A program made the translations under genes and the position numbers. 64,000 nucleotides of DNA from DATJHM01 sp035493895 (GTDB lineage: Bacteria; Chloroflexota; Ktedonobacteria; Ktedonobacterales; Ktedonobacteraceae), in contig DATJHM010000231.1 of NCBI GenBank assembly GCA_035493895.1, positions 34,206 to 98,205 on the forward strand, given 5' to 3'. Below, piece after piece: positions 34,193 to 43,728 of this stretch. The notes below the pieces were generated by a model that was given only the letters and a program-made list of their open reading frames with translations, searched no databases and was not told the DNA's origin. Each line of letters opens with the position of its first letter. The first letter of the stretch is position 1.

Positions 34193-36340
34193 TTACGTAC
34201 GACTTCGGCGCACCAGGGGAAAGCGGATCTCAGCAACAGTCTGCTCCTGCCCCTTACCATCCCCGGAGGCCAGCTCACGATTGGTCCCGGCTGACTCACC
34301 AGCAAGCTCGCGGCGGAGCGTAAAGCGACCGCCAAGATCACCTATTAAATGCTTTATCAACGAGAGGCCAAGACCCTCACCGGACTCCTCTTGCTGAGGC
34401 GGCTCAGAGATCGGCTCGTTGCCATTATCGATCACCTGCACAACCACAGAGCCATCCACTTCACGACCTCGCAGCGTAATCGTGCCCTCCGACTGGCCCG
34501 CCATACCATGTTTAATCGCATTCGAGACCATCTCATTGATCACCAGCGCGAGAATAGTCACCGCACGCGAGGGGATAATGACCGAATCGGCCTCCACCAG
34601 GAAAGAGATCCGTTTATCGGGAGGACTCATATTGGTATTCGCCACGCCGATAATCTTGCGCGAGATCTCATCCAGTCTGGCTTCACTGACATCTTCGTGG
34701 GCCAGTAGATCATGAGTAGCGGCCAGACCCTGCACACGGTTCACGCTTTCAGCCAGAATGTGGCGTACCTCCGAGGACTTCGTACGACGCCTTTGTAGCG
34801 AGAGAATGCCCGCCACCGTCGCGAGGTTATTCTTGACTCGATGGTGCAACTCACGCAGCAAGACCGACTTCAGCTCGAGCCCACGTCGTGTCTCCTCATA
34901 AAGACGCGCATTATCTATCGCAATCGCCGCCTCATTGGCGAACGTCACGACCATTTGCAGTTGCTCGGGACTCAAAAGATGGCGATGATTGCTATAAATA
35001 CAAATGCAGCCCAGGATATTCTGTTTCACCTTTAACGGAACACAGAGCACCGAATGAATCTCAGAAGAGATCAAAGGGTCATTATGAATAAAGCAATGTT
35101 CGTCCGTATGGAAGCAATCAACCGCCATACTGGGGCGACCGGTCTGGACTGTACGACCCGCACAGCACTGCCCAACCGCGATATAAGTACGTCGTACCAG
35201 CTCATTGTCGAAGCCGTAGTGAGCCGAGACGTGCAGCCGCCGTCGGTCAGGATCAAGCTCAAAAATACAGGAACGTTCCGCACCAGAAAGATGGACCGCC
35301 TGCGTCGTAATAAACTGCAACACCTCATCCAGATTCAGCGTCGAAGCAATATTGGCCGAGACCCTATGGATTGTCCCTAGCTCATACACCTTGCGGCGTA
35401 GCTGCTCATCGGTTTGCTCGTACAGACGACCATTCTCAATATTAATCGCCACAATGCCCGCCACAACCTCGACAAAACTGACCTCATCTTGCGAGAAATC
35501 GCGAGGCTTATGCGACTGGACATTAATCACCCCGATCAGACGTTCCGCATTCCCAAAGAAAATAATGGGGAGCGACATCAGGCCGTGATACTCAGCAGTA
35601 TAGGCCTGCGTCTCACTGGATAAGCTGCTATCGCTCAAAGCATCCTGTATCAGGAGCGGACGTCCCTTATCGGCCACCCAGCCGCTATACCCTTCGCCAA
35701 GACGGAGCGTAAAATGCATCCCCCCAAGCGGGCGGGGGCCATTCGTTGCACGCAGCGTCAGAACGCGTTGGAGATCGTCATAAAAGAAAATAGAACAAAG
35801 TTGAGCGTTCAGTTCATCCGCCACAATCTGCGCAGTCACTTCCAGCGTCTGATCCAGATCCATGGCCGAATTGCTCATCCCATTAATGCGTTGCAGAGCC
35901 TGCAAGCGCCGATCCAGTTGTTGCGCATTGTTCACATGACCCGAGGCCAGTTCATCGGATACCTGCTGGTACCCCTGGCTCACCGCCAGCACGCACACAG
36001 AATGAAGGCGAAACAGGTGCTGTATCACATCAAGGAGCAGAGCAGGCCGATCTATGAAAAGCCCTCTAAGATCTGCCAGGAGCACATCCATCGTCTGCTG
36101 AAGAACATGTAAGCGCTGATCGAGCTGCTCAGCATGTGCCGCCAGCGCCTGCCCCACCTGCAAAAAATGCTCTTTCAAGGCCAGATCATCAGGCGCGACA
36201 TGAGTAATCAGCGCATTTAAAAGCACCCACCCATCGCTGCTCTCAGAAGGTAAAGAGCCATCATCAGTCGTTTGCTTCAAGCTCTCACGTAAGTGGGAGG
36301 CATATGGCCCCAACACCTGTTCACCATCATCTTGTGTCAC
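34193..36340 (-). CDS. GAF-domain sensor histidine kinase (HisKA_2 type)
   Basis: 715 residues, soluble. An N-terminal helical region (1-135) is followed by two GAF domains (about 165-310 and 340-495), then an HWE/HisKA_2-type kinase core: phosphohistidine in RELHHRVKNNLATVAGIL, N box in NEMVSNAIKHG, and G box in GEGLGLSLI. The second GAF contains several Cys and His residues (VGQCCAGRT, HTDEHCFIH), possibly a redox or ligand site. No membrane segment, so it senses a cytosolic signal. Operon with the receiver protein downstream. Confidence 0.9.
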   Translation of the reverse strand: MTQDDGEQVLGPYASHLRESLKQTTDDGSLPSESSDGWVLLNALITHVAPDDLALKEHFLQVGQALAAHAEQLDQRLHVLQQTMDVLLADLRGLFIDRPALLLDVIQHLFRLHSVCVLAVSQGYQQVSDELASGHVNNAQQLDRRLQALQRINGMSNSAMDLDQTLEVTAQIVADELNAQLCSIFFYDDLQRVLTLRATNGPRPLGGMHFTLRLGEGYSGWVADKGRPLLIQDALSDSSLSSETQAYTAEYHGLMSLPIIFFGNAERLIGVINVQSHKPRDFSQDEVSFVEVVAGIVAINIENGRLYEQTDEQLRRKVYELGTIHRVSANIASTLNLDEVLQFITTQAVHLSGAERSCIFELDPDRRRLHVSAHYGFDNELVRRTYIAVGQCCAGRTVQTGRPSMAVDCFHTDEHCFIHNDPLISSEIHSVLCVPLKVKQNILGCICIYSNHRHLLSPEQLQMVVTFANEAAIAIDNARLYEETRRGLELKSVLLRELHHRVKNNLATVAGILSLQRRRTKSSEVRHILAESVNRVQGLAATHDLLAHEDVSEARLDEISRKIIGVANTNMSPPDKRISFLVEADSVIIPSRAVTILALVINEMVSNAIKHGMAGQSEGTITLRGREVDGSVVVQVIDNGNEPISEPPQQEESGEGLGLSLIKHLIGDLGGRFTLRRELAGESAGTNRELASGDGKGQEQTVAEIRFPLVRRSRT

Positions 36341-36702
36341 TTCTTTTTCCCGTATCCTGTTCCCAATCAGACAATTCTAGTGTAGATCTAAACATTTGCA
36401 TAGCCAGGTCACAATTTTCACTTCTAGAACGCACCCGGAAGGCAAGTCAGCAAGCAGATAAAATACATAGGTAGACAAAATCGTCACAACTACCCCTCCA
36501 GGAAACATACAATGCCTGACATGAGTATTGTAGTTGGGCTACCCGATAGTGTCAAGGGGAGACAAAAAAGCCTCGAGACAGAGGGGTTTGCAGACAAAAC
36601 TCCTATACGTTTACAAAAGGGCTTGCGAAAACGTTACAACAGACGGCGTATAGTTTCTAGAGCCTACTTATCACGATGCAGTAAAGGGGATGCAGACACA
36701 CT
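36341..36702. other. Divergent intergenic region
   Basis: Between the histidine kinase and the zinc-ribbon membrane protein, which are divergently transcribed. AT-leaning, no reading frame with a ribosome binding site and no clear -35/-10 pair on either strand. Confidence 0.4.
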
Positions 36703-37680
36703 ATGAGATGTTTACAATGTGGAATGCCACTCTCACCCAGGCGCTCGCAATGCCCGCGCTGTGGCGCGGCCATTCCAGGCAAGGCAGATGCGGCCTCATC
36801 CCCTGCAAAGCGAGGAGGCTGGCAACCAGCACAACCAATGATGGAGCAGCCGGAAATGGTCGGCAGGGAAGCTGCCCAGCGTCCCTGGCCCAACAACGAC
36901 CCGGGAGCGGGCTGGGATGATGCATATAATGAATCGACGCAGGAAATGGGGCCATCTGGCGGAGCCGCTGCTTCTTACTTCGGCAACGGACAACAGGCAT
37001 TTCCTCCGCCGAGTTCAGGCAATGAGCCATACACCCCCTGGAATACGCACGAACAGGGCTTCAATCAGCAGCCCGGGAGATTCAATGCGCCCTCTTTCTA
37101 CAACGCGCAAAAAAATAACCTGCTTGCGCCACGTGTCGGCTTCACGATTGCAGGCACCTGTATCGCGGCGGGCACCTTAATTCTCCTGCTCGTTTTTGCC
37201 CTGGCAAGAACATTGCCGCAGAATGATGCGGCACAAACCAATCAGCAGACAGGGCAATCTTCACAGGCAGCAACGGCATCTACGCCCACGCCTGAACCAA
37301 CCACGGCCCCCAGTCCAACCCCAAGTCCGACCCTCGGCGACCAGCACTATTTTAGTGGAGCACAACTGGGCAGTGAGATCAACAACAACACCGCCCAGCT
37401 CGTCACGCCGACAAACAGTTTTAAGCTCCACCAAAAAATATTTGTGACCTTTCAGGTACACACAGGGACGCAGGTAGGAGCAGCCTGTTTGCTCTGGCAT
37501 TGGGGAAATAACAGCCAGTCACAATTTCAGTTCCAGCTTCAGGGCTCGTCAGGATCAGCCTATTCTTTCATGCCAGCCGAAGCAAGCGGTGCTGGCAAAG
37601 TCGAAATCTACTATGCCAGCACAACTGATTGCTCAGACAAGATGCTGGAGCAGACTGCTGATTTTAGTGTCGGCGCGTAG
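36703..37680 (+). CDS. Zinc-ribbon membrane protein with extracytoplasmic domain
   Basis: 325 residues, no named family. Residues 3-20 form a zinc ribbon (C3, C6, C17, C20). A Pro/Gly/Asn-rich cytoplasmic region follows, then one membrane helix about 148-170 (IAGTCIAAGTLILLLVFAL), a Thr/Pro-rich spacer with PTPEPTTAPSPTPSPT, and a C-terminal extracytoplasmic domain of about 110 residues with two Cys. This inside-zinc, outside-domain layout is common in Ktedonobacteria and may couple extracellular sensing to a cytoplasmic partner. Confidence 0.7.
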   Translation: MRCLQCGMPLSPRRSQCPRCGAAIPGKADAASSPAKRGGWQPAQPMMEQPEMVGREAAQRPWPNNDPGAGWDDAYNESTQEMGPSGGAAASYFGNGQQAFPPPSSGNEPYTPWNTHEQGFNQQPGRFNAPSFYNAQKNNLLAPRVGFTIAGTCIAAGTLILLLVFALARTLPQNDAAQTNQQTGQSSQAATASTPTPEPTTAPSPTPSPTLGDQHYFSGAQLGSEINNNTAQLVTPTNSFKLHQKIFVTFQVHTGTQVGAACLLWHWGNNSQSQFQFQLQGSSGSAYSFMPAEASGAGKVEIYYASTTDCSDKMLEQTADFSVGA

Positions 37681-37701
37681 CAGTCAGACGACGCCCGATC
37701 A

Positions 37702-38616
37702 TCAAAAAGTGTCGTCCTGAGGAAAACGTTTAAGAATCTCTATGAGCTGCGTGCGATCTGCATCAGACAGAGGTAATAAAGGCAGACGCGGCACACCACC
37801 GTAACCACAAACGAACTGTAGGGCCGCCTTCAAGCCAGCGACCCCAAAGCGAGACGTTACAGCCGCATTAGCCGGAATAAGCTGAGCCTGAAGAATACGA
37901 GCCTCTTCCAGTTCCCCTGCTTCAAAAAGAGCCTGAAGCAGGCAGACCTCGTGAGGGAAAATGTTCGCCAGAGCAGAGATCGTCCCCGTAGCACCAATCG
38001 CCAGCGCGGGCAGGAAAAAGTCTGCACTTCCGGCCAACACACGAAAATCTGGTGAAACGTTCGCCACGATCTCCGCGAGTTTTACCACGTTGCCAGAGCT
38101 ATCCTTTACACCGACAATATTGGGGTGCTCAGCAAGCGCACAAACCGTGTTCGCATCCAGATCTAACCCGGCAGAAGATCCAGGCATATTATAAATGAGC
38201 ACCGGAAGCGGACTCTGATCTGCAATGGCCCGATAGTGAGCAAGCAAAGCAGCGTTACTCATGCGGCTCTTATAATACGAGGGCGGCAATATCAGCACCA
38301 TATCGGCCCCCGCCCGAGCTGCCTGCCGACAATAGGCAAGCGTCATACGTGTAGACTGAGCACCACAACCAACAATAAGCGGCAATTGATCCTCACCCTG
38401 AGATGCCACTTCGCGCGCCGTCACAACAACCTGTTCACGCTCATCCTCAGAAAGATGAACGGCCTCTCCATTAGAACCCAGTAAAACATATCCGGCGATG
38501 CCGCTGTCAACCAGATGTTCCATATGACGGCGTAACGTTGACAGGTCAAGTTCTTCCTGCGCCGTAAAAAAAGTTGGCAAAGGAGGATAAATACCATTGG
38601 GCAAACTAGCGTGCAT
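37702..38616 (-). CDS. DapA-family aldolase, HOGA-like
   Basis: 304 residues, class I aldolase of the dihydrodipicolinate synthase/N-acetylneuraminate lyase family. The Schiff-base lysine is in NIVGVKDSSGNV, the tyrosine in LIYNMPGSSAG, and the substrate-pocket Gly/Thr in LLGSNGEAVHLS. The C-terminal half, including VLAGSADFFLPALAIG and NAAVTSRFGVAGLKAAL, resembles mammalian HOGA1 (4-hydroxy-2-oxoglutarate aldolase) more than canonical DapA. A second genuine dapA elsewhere is likely. ATG 38616 has GGTAGGAGG 7 bases upstream. Product may be lysine pathway or hydroxyproline-type catabolism; not decided. Confidence 0.8.
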   Translation of the reverse strand: MHASLPNGIYPPLPTFFTAQEELDLSTLRRHMEHLVDSGIAGYVLLGSNGEAVHLSEDEREQVVVTAREVASQGEDQLPLIVGCGAQSTRMTLAYCRQAARAGADMVLILPPSYYKSRMSNAALLAHYRAIADQSPLPVLIYNMPGSSAGLDLDANTVCALAEHPNIVGVKDSSGNVVKLAEIVANVSPDFRVLAGSADFFLPALAIGATGTISALANIFPHEVCLLQALFEAGELEEARILQAQLIPANAAVTSRFGVAGLKAALQFVCGYGGVPRLPLLPLSDADRTQLIEILKRFPQDDTF

Positions 38617-38856
38617 ACGCAAGCCTCCTACCTGAAATAGCATAAGCGTTCGTAGCAATTATATCATTTTCCTGAGCTCACCGCTCATGCTCGCTTGCTA
38701 TTCGCGCGCGGCATCTTTGCAGCCATGAAATACATCACAGAAAAAACATGTTCAGAGGCATAGCAGAGGTCAAAAAAAAGGCGTATACTCAGAGGAATCT
38801 TATGTTTCATCTCGTGTCTCTCAAAAACTCTATGATAAAGCAAAAGGAGCAATACG

Positions 38857-39714
38857 ATGGCACAGAAATTGGGAAATCGTGCACATATGGCCGTCATCGT
38901 CCTTTGTAGTATATGCGCTATTATGCTGTTCGCCGCCTGCCAGGGAGTAAGCTCAAGTGGGGGTACGATAAACGTTTCCGGAAAAATTCTCGCCGTCAAT
39001 CCCGGCGCACATAGTGTCACCCTGCAAGGCGCTATCGACGGAAAGCAGCAAACGATCACCATCAGCGACTTAACAGACCAGCAGATTGCAGATCTTCAGG
39101 GACATATCAATAGCAACTACTCTTTTCAGGTCAGCCAGAATAACGATACCTACACCATTGTCAGCACCTCCACCCCCGTCACGCAGAGTGAGACGACTCC
39201 GGTAGCGACCGCGACAAGCAGCACGAATACCGTCAGTGTCCCGGGAAGCATCTCATTCATAGGAAAAGTCCAGAGCGCCACCACGACCAGCCTGGTCGTA
39301 TCCATGCCAGATGGCAATACCCTCACCATGAGCATCACAGCAGGCACTGACAGCCACGACGTCGATGGACAACTTGCACCAGGCATGCAACTCAAAGTCA
39401 AAGCCGAAACCAATCCCGATGGCAGCTTCATGGCCAGTACGTTAAGAACTGTCCACTACAGCTCGTCAAGCCATAGTGACGACCTGAGCATCATCGACTT
39501 CACTGGCAACACCACCAGCGCCGTTGGCGCGGACAATCTACTCCACTTCCAGGTTGGCAATCAGAACTTCACCGCTCTGATAGACCACGATACCGATTTC
39601 AGGCACCTGCATAATGCACAATCCATCGATAACAACCAACCGATTAGTGTTGAAGTCTTCTTTAACGGAGGCAATGGTACTGCCCAGGAAATCGACGCCA
39701 GAGACGATAACTAA
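38857..39714 (+). CDS. Lipoprotein with DUF5666-like domains
   Basis: 285 residues. The N-terminus is a lipoprotein signal: basic start, hydrophobic stretch VIVLCSICAIMLFAAC with lipobox LFAAC and cysteine near residue 28. Two copies of a beta-rich domain follow, each with a pattern like GKILAVNPGAHSVTL and GKVQSATTTSLVVSM, matching the DUF5666 type. Function unknown; found as cell-surface proteins. Ribosome binding site AAGGAG lies 7 bases upstream. Followed by a strong terminator. Confidence 0.82.
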   Translation: MAQKLGNRAHMAVIVLCSICAIMLFAACQGVSSSGGTINVSGKILAVNPGAHSVTLQGAIDGKQQTITISDLTDQQIADLQGHINSNYSFQVSQNNDTYTIVSTSTPVTQSETTPVATATSSTNTVSVPGSISFIGKVQSATTTSLVVSMPDGNTLTMSITAGTDSHDVDGQLAPGMQLKVKAETNPDGSFMASTLRTVHYSSSSHSDDLSIIDFTGNTTSAVGADNLLHFQVGNQNFTALIDHDTDFRHLHNAQSIDNNQPISVEVFFNGGNGTAQEIDARDDN

Positions 39715-39752
39715 GAAGCCGGGAAATAAATTATGCAGTCTGTATACCTGAC

Positions 39753-39793
39753 CTGCCGTCTGGATTGCACAATCCAGACGGCAGAGCTTTTTA
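39753..39793 (+). terminator. Intrinsic terminator of the lipoprotein gene
   Basis: Perfect 15-bp stem (39753-39767 with 39770-39784), followed by AGCTTTTTAG. It also separates this gene from the convergent flippase. Confidence 0.8.
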
Positions 39794-41392
39794 GTAAGGA
39801 CGCGCCGTGTTACGTCTTTCAATCAGCAGGGGATCGCCGTGATGCGGAACCAGATCGTTCTGGTCTGCGAGAGAGTCATCCTGCTCAGGGGCGGTCGTCA
39901 GGTGTTCCAGTCGTAGTGGCTTCAGGTGATGAGTTTTACGATGCGCGGGATCAGCGACAGATGCACTCCAGGCAGGACGAGGAGTTGCGGAAACTGAAGA
40001 GGACGAGTGTATTGGTTTCACAATCGGAATGCGACCGGTATCGATGGCAGGAAGCCTGGTCGTTTCGATAAGCCAGATTGCCTCCGCCGCCTCATCCATA
40101 AACACATCTTCCTGTGGCGCGACAGCAGATTTCTTTACCATAACAACACGAGCGACGGCTGGCAACATAAAAATTGCTTCCAGAAATACCGCCGCCACCC
40201 AACCGATGGTCAATCCCAGCAATCCGCCCTTAGCGGCCCCTCCGATCGCCGCCACCAGTTCGACGATACAGCCCGGACCAATCAGCCACATCGCCTGCTT
40301 CACCCGGTCCTGAATACGACATATCGCAATATAATGATTTTTAATGATCAGCGGGAAGGCCGCCAGTAAGAGAACCCGCAACGTCCAGGTGCCATCGACA
40401 TAAATGCTGCCAAACACCCCCAATATCTGCGTCGTGCCAATTTGCAAGATCAGGCAGGCAACAACACTCGTCACCACAGAAATGCCAATGGTCATACGCG
40501 CTTTCTGGCCCAGGGTAGAGTGTTGCGCAGAGTTCATCGCATGCAAGACAATCGTCAATGCAGAGGTGATGTAGTAGATAAAGTTGACAAGCATCCACGC
40601 AATATAGAATATGGCATTGACTCTTGTCGAGAGCATCACCGTCACGATCGTCGGCAACGCAAAAGATGTAAACTGGAGCATCGTATTGAGCAAATGATGT
40701 TGCACAGCATCCTTGCCGAGTCGACGCAACAACTTCAATTGCGGGAAATACTCACGCAGTGGGCGCTTACTTTTGAGCAGCGCCGGTACGACCACCAGCA
40801 GCGAGAACAAATTGCCCAGCGTCCAGGTAGTATAGACATTCATGCCCGTCAGGTGCGCAAAGAGGAGACTGGCGAGCCAGAGAGCAATCAGCTTGACGAC
40901 CGCGAAAATGGTATTGCGATAGAATTGCTCCATGCCGCGCAACAAACCCATCAGGGCCTGATCCAGGACGAGCACGATGGGAGTCAGGCTCACGCCTGCT
41001 GCATAGGCGATGGGATCGGTAAAAGTCGTATTCAGATAGGAGAATTGACTCGTGAGAAGAGGGGCAATCACCGCAAAAAGCAAGCCAATCGCCGCCCCGG
41101 CTACGCCCACCACCAGCAGCGAGATACTGATCAGAGGGACCGCCTGCTCAGGTTTGCGAGGTATCTCCGTAATCAGAAGCGTTCCCAATCCCAGCATACA
41201 AAAAGTACCCAGTAACATCATGCTCGAAACTGCGGCGGAACTTGCCCCCACGACATCGGGTGTATAAAGACGCGCTGCAACCCACCAGTAGAGGAAGCCC
41301 AGCACGGAATTGACAAACGTAGCTCCCACCAGAGAGCCAGAATTAATCAGCATTACGCTATTTGTTTTTAGCCAGCTCAATGCCCATTTCAT
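39791..41392 (-). CDS. Oligosaccharide flippase-type membrane protein
   Basis: 533 residues with about 12-14 predicted membrane helices, in the MATE/MOP flippase superfamily that exports polysaccharide precursors (Wzx or MurJ type). N-terminal segments GSLVGATFVNSVLGFLYWW and FCMLGLGTLLITEIPRK are characteristic. A hydrophilic C-terminal tail of about 90 residues (rich in Ser, Pro, His) is unusual. Ribosome binding site weak; ATG 41392. Substrate unknown; the glycosyltransferases are 18 kb away. Confidence 0.85.
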   Translation of the reverse strand: MKWALSWLKTNSVMLINSGSLVGATFVNSVLGFLYWWVAARLYTPDVVGASSAAVSSMMLLGTFCMLGLGTLLITEIPRKPEQAVPLISISLLVVGVAGAAIGLLFAVIAPLLTSQFSYLNTTFTDPIAYAAGVSLTPIVLVLDQALMGLLRGMEQFYRNTIFAVVKLIALWLASLLFAHLTGMNVYTTWTLGNLFSLLVVVPALLKSKRPLREYFPQLKLLRRLGKDAVQHHLLNTMLQFTSFALPTIVTVMLSTRVNAIFYIAWMLVNFIYYITSALTIVLHAMNSAQHSTLGQKARMTIGISVVTSVVACLILQIGTTQILGVFGSIYVDGTWTLRVLLLAAFPLIIKNHYIAICRIQDRVKQAMWLIGPGCIVELVAAIGGAAKGGLLGLTIGWVAAVFLEAIFMLPAVARVVMVKKSAVAPQEDVFMDEAAEAIWLIETTRLPAIDTGRIPIVKPIHSSSSVSATPRPAWSASVADPAHRKTHHLKPLRLEHLTTAPEQDDSLADQNDLVPHHGDPLLIERRNTARPY

Positions 41393-41990
41393 GCGCTATC
41401 AACACTTTCGTCTTATGGGCAATCATTCCGGGTGGGAGAGAGAGTGGGGAAGCATAGATAATGCAGACTTGTAGGAGTGATACACTGCCTGGCCGAAGCT
41501 GTGTTCTGGTCCTAAAATATGCTCACTATCGATGAACGATCCAGAAATACCGATCCACCAATAATAGCCCGCAAGACATTATACTATTACTCTATCATCC
41601 TTCATTTACAATGGAAGCGAATAAACAATATTGAAGGTATCCCGCAACAGGATAGAGTTCCTCTACATTCCACCGTGTTCCTACAAAATAGCTAGTATAG
41701 GATCATTGTGGAAAAAACATTGCAGATGAAGAGTGACAGAGCGCTAAATATATTTCACTTTTTCAAGATTCCCGTACTAAAACGAGTATACTAAGATCTT
41801 ATGATGAGGTCAATATTTATATATCAAAATCTTCTCAATAAATCAGGGAATGTGGGGAAATGGTTTGAGGTATAAGCGTCATATTATAGCTTGTCTGCGC
41901 CAAATAACATGACCCATCTCGTAGAGACGCGGCTTGTCTGCGCCTCTACATTATGCCTATCCTATGGGCGTCAAAAAAGATTCGTGCGGC
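41393..41990. other. Intergenic region with a repeat hairpin
   Basis: About 600 bases without a gene, AT-rich in the middle. At 41921-41949 lies a hairpin copy of the GTAGAG...GCTTGTCTGCG...CTCTAC repeat arm, and another partial GCTTGTCTGCGCC at 41889. Upstream of the flippase but no clear -35/-10 pair. Confidence 0.45.
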
Positions 41991-42887
41991 TTACCTGAGA
42001 TAGGGGTTGGAGACAACGAAGACGCCGATAACCACAATGACCGCGACAATCGCGATAAACCAGAGGGCACGCGTAATCGCCGCCTTGCGCGCTGCATCCG
42101 CACGTAAGGCCGCCACCCGTTGATCTTCCGCAGGGCACCAATGCGAGCGACTACAGGATGGGCAGAGTGGGAAGAGCTCATAGGGAGGGCAGAGGCCTTT
42201 CTGGCCCGCCCCATAGTTATAAGCTCCGATCTCGTAACGTATCTGCTCGCTTGCAAAAACCGCCGTGCAGTGCGTACAACGGAGCAGCAGATATTCATCC
42301 CAATCCGTAGCCCGGCATTTGGGGCAGAAACGCGGACGCTCCTTCCCCGTTGAGGCGGACCAGTGATGGTGACAGCGCTGGCAGCGATAAGAGCCCTGCA
42401 CAGGCTCGGCCAGCGTGCCACGCAGCATACCACGCCTCACCAGCATTTGCGCCAGCTCAGGTGAGAGCGTAAACTGACTCTCTACAAGATCAATGAAGAC
42501 AGAGACACCTGGAGATTCTAGCGAGATTTTCGGAAAGGCATAGTGACGCTGACCATCCCAACGCACCTGAGAAGAGGTTTCGGAGCGCACAGACGTAGAA
42601 GCACGATTCACACCATGCGAACCTGCTCGCCCCTGTTGAGAAGCATACGGAAAACGCGCATCGTGAACATGCTCAGAGCGGCTCATATCGAACTTCCGAC
42701 GCTTCTCAGGATCATTGAGCGTCTGGTACGCCTCCAACAGGTCGCGCGTACGCTCCTGCGCATCCTCCCCCTTATAGACGTCGGGATGATATTGCAGCGC
42801 CAGCTTTTTGAAAGCCGCCTTTATAGCCTCCGCTGAGGCATCTGAGGGAACCCCCAGCACAGCATAATAATCAACAAAAGAGCTCAT
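41991..42887 (-). CDS. J-domain protein with zinc ribbons and C-terminal membrane helix
   Basis: 298 residues. Residues 1-70 are a J domain (YYAVLGVPSDASAEAIKAAF and HPD in YHPDVY), which recruits Hsp70/DnaK. The middle has several CxxC pairs (CQRC, CPKC, CTHC, CPSC), at least two zinc ribbons. The C-terminus is one membrane helix (about 272-295, WFIAIVAVIVVIGVFVV). It is therefore a tail-anchored co-chaperone rather than a soluble DnaJ, and it lacks the substrate-binding domains. Stand-alone gene. Confidence 0.85.
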   Translation of the reverse strand: MSSFVDYYAVLGVPSDASAEAIKAAFKKLALQYHPDVYKGEDAQERTRDLLEAYQTLNDPEKRRKFDMSRSEHVHDARFPYASQQGRAGSHGVNRASTSVRSETSSQVRWDGQRHYAFPKISLESPGVSVFIDLVESQFTLSPELAQMLVRRGMLRGTLAEPVQGSYRCQRCHHHWSASTGKERPRFCPKCRATDWDEYLLLRCTHCTAVFASEQIRYEIGAYNYGAGQKGLCPPYELFPLCPSCSRSHWCPAEDQRVAALRADAARKAAITRALWFIAIVAVIVVIGVFVVSNPYLR

Positions 42888-43023
42888 TTGTGTCCATAGT
42901 CTTTGCCAGCAACAGCCGCTGGCCAGAGCATAAAAATGAAAAACGTGATAAGAACTGGTAATTTCGCAAAAAAACAGGTATCTTCTATCTCATAGACGAA
43001 TGAGACTGAAAAAGGTTGTATCA

Positions 43024-43683
43024 ATGCCAAAAACACGAGAATACCAGGTGCTATTTGAAGCGTTTGCTCAGGAAGGATGCGCTATCTGCCACATTGCGCA
43101 ACAGAGTACCCATCGTTACCTGGCTACCTGGAAATATGAACTCTTTACCGATGCCGAAATACGTAACGATCTGCGCAAGTCACGAGGGTTTTGTCACACG
43201 CACACCTGGGCTCTGGCGCGCATGGGGGCCAGCCTCCAACTGGCCCAGGCATATCGGGACATCATCACCGACACGACCGAGCAATTACAGGGGGCAGAAG
43301 TCCCTGGCAACTTGCTACGACGTATCTTTGACACACCCTCCCCTCAACGAGAACACGCCCCCTGTCCCGCCTGCCTCCAACAGCAAAAAGCCGAACAATA
43401 CGCCCTCGATACCCTGCGCAAAGCCCTGCCCGACGATGAATTCTATGCACGATTTGCCAGTTCCAGCGGTCTCTGCCTGGAACATTTCTATCAGGCTTGC
43501 ACCGGAAACAATGGAGACTGGTTGGTGCGCTTGAAAAAGGCGCAGGTCGTCTGCCTGCAACGCTTAGAGCAACAGCTCAGTGAATTGATACGCAAGCATG
43601 ACTATCGCTTTAAAGATGAAGAACGTGGCGTGGAGATGATCTCCTGGAAATGGGCCGCAGGGCTGGTCGCAGGAAAAGAATAG
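43024..43683 (+). CDS. DUF6062-like Cys/His-rich protein
   Basis: 219 residues, no enzyme assigned. Conserved-looking pairs GCAICHIA (about 20), FCHTHTW (about 57), CPACLQQ (about 118) and LCLEHFYQAC (about 155) suggest metal binding. The layout matches the DUF6062 family as I remember it; a search is needed. Soluble, no membrane segment. ATG 43024 chosen over an ATG 24 bases upstream; neither has a strong ribosome binding site. Convergent with gltB, with a shared terminator. Confidence 0.72.
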   Translation: MPKTREYQVLFEAFAQEGCAICHIAQQSTHRYLATWKYELFTDAEIRNDLRKSRGFCHTHTWALARMGASLQLAQAYRDIITDTTEQLQGAEVPGNLLRRIFDTPSPQREHAPCPACLQQQKAEQYALDTLRKALPDDEFYARFASSSGLCLEHFYQACTGNNGDWLVRLKKAQVVCLQRLEQQLSELIRKHDYRFKDEERGVEMISWKWAAGLVAGKE

Positions 43684-43721
43684 AAAAGCGGACAGGGATT
43701 CGCTCTTCCCCGTCCGCTTTT
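43684..43721. terminator. Bidirectional terminator between DUF6062 gene and gltB
   Basis: AAAAGCGGAC (43684-43693) pairs with GTCCGCTTTT (43712-43721). T runs flank both sides, so it can serve both convergent genes. Confidence 0.85.
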
Positions 43722-43728
43722 TCGTCTC

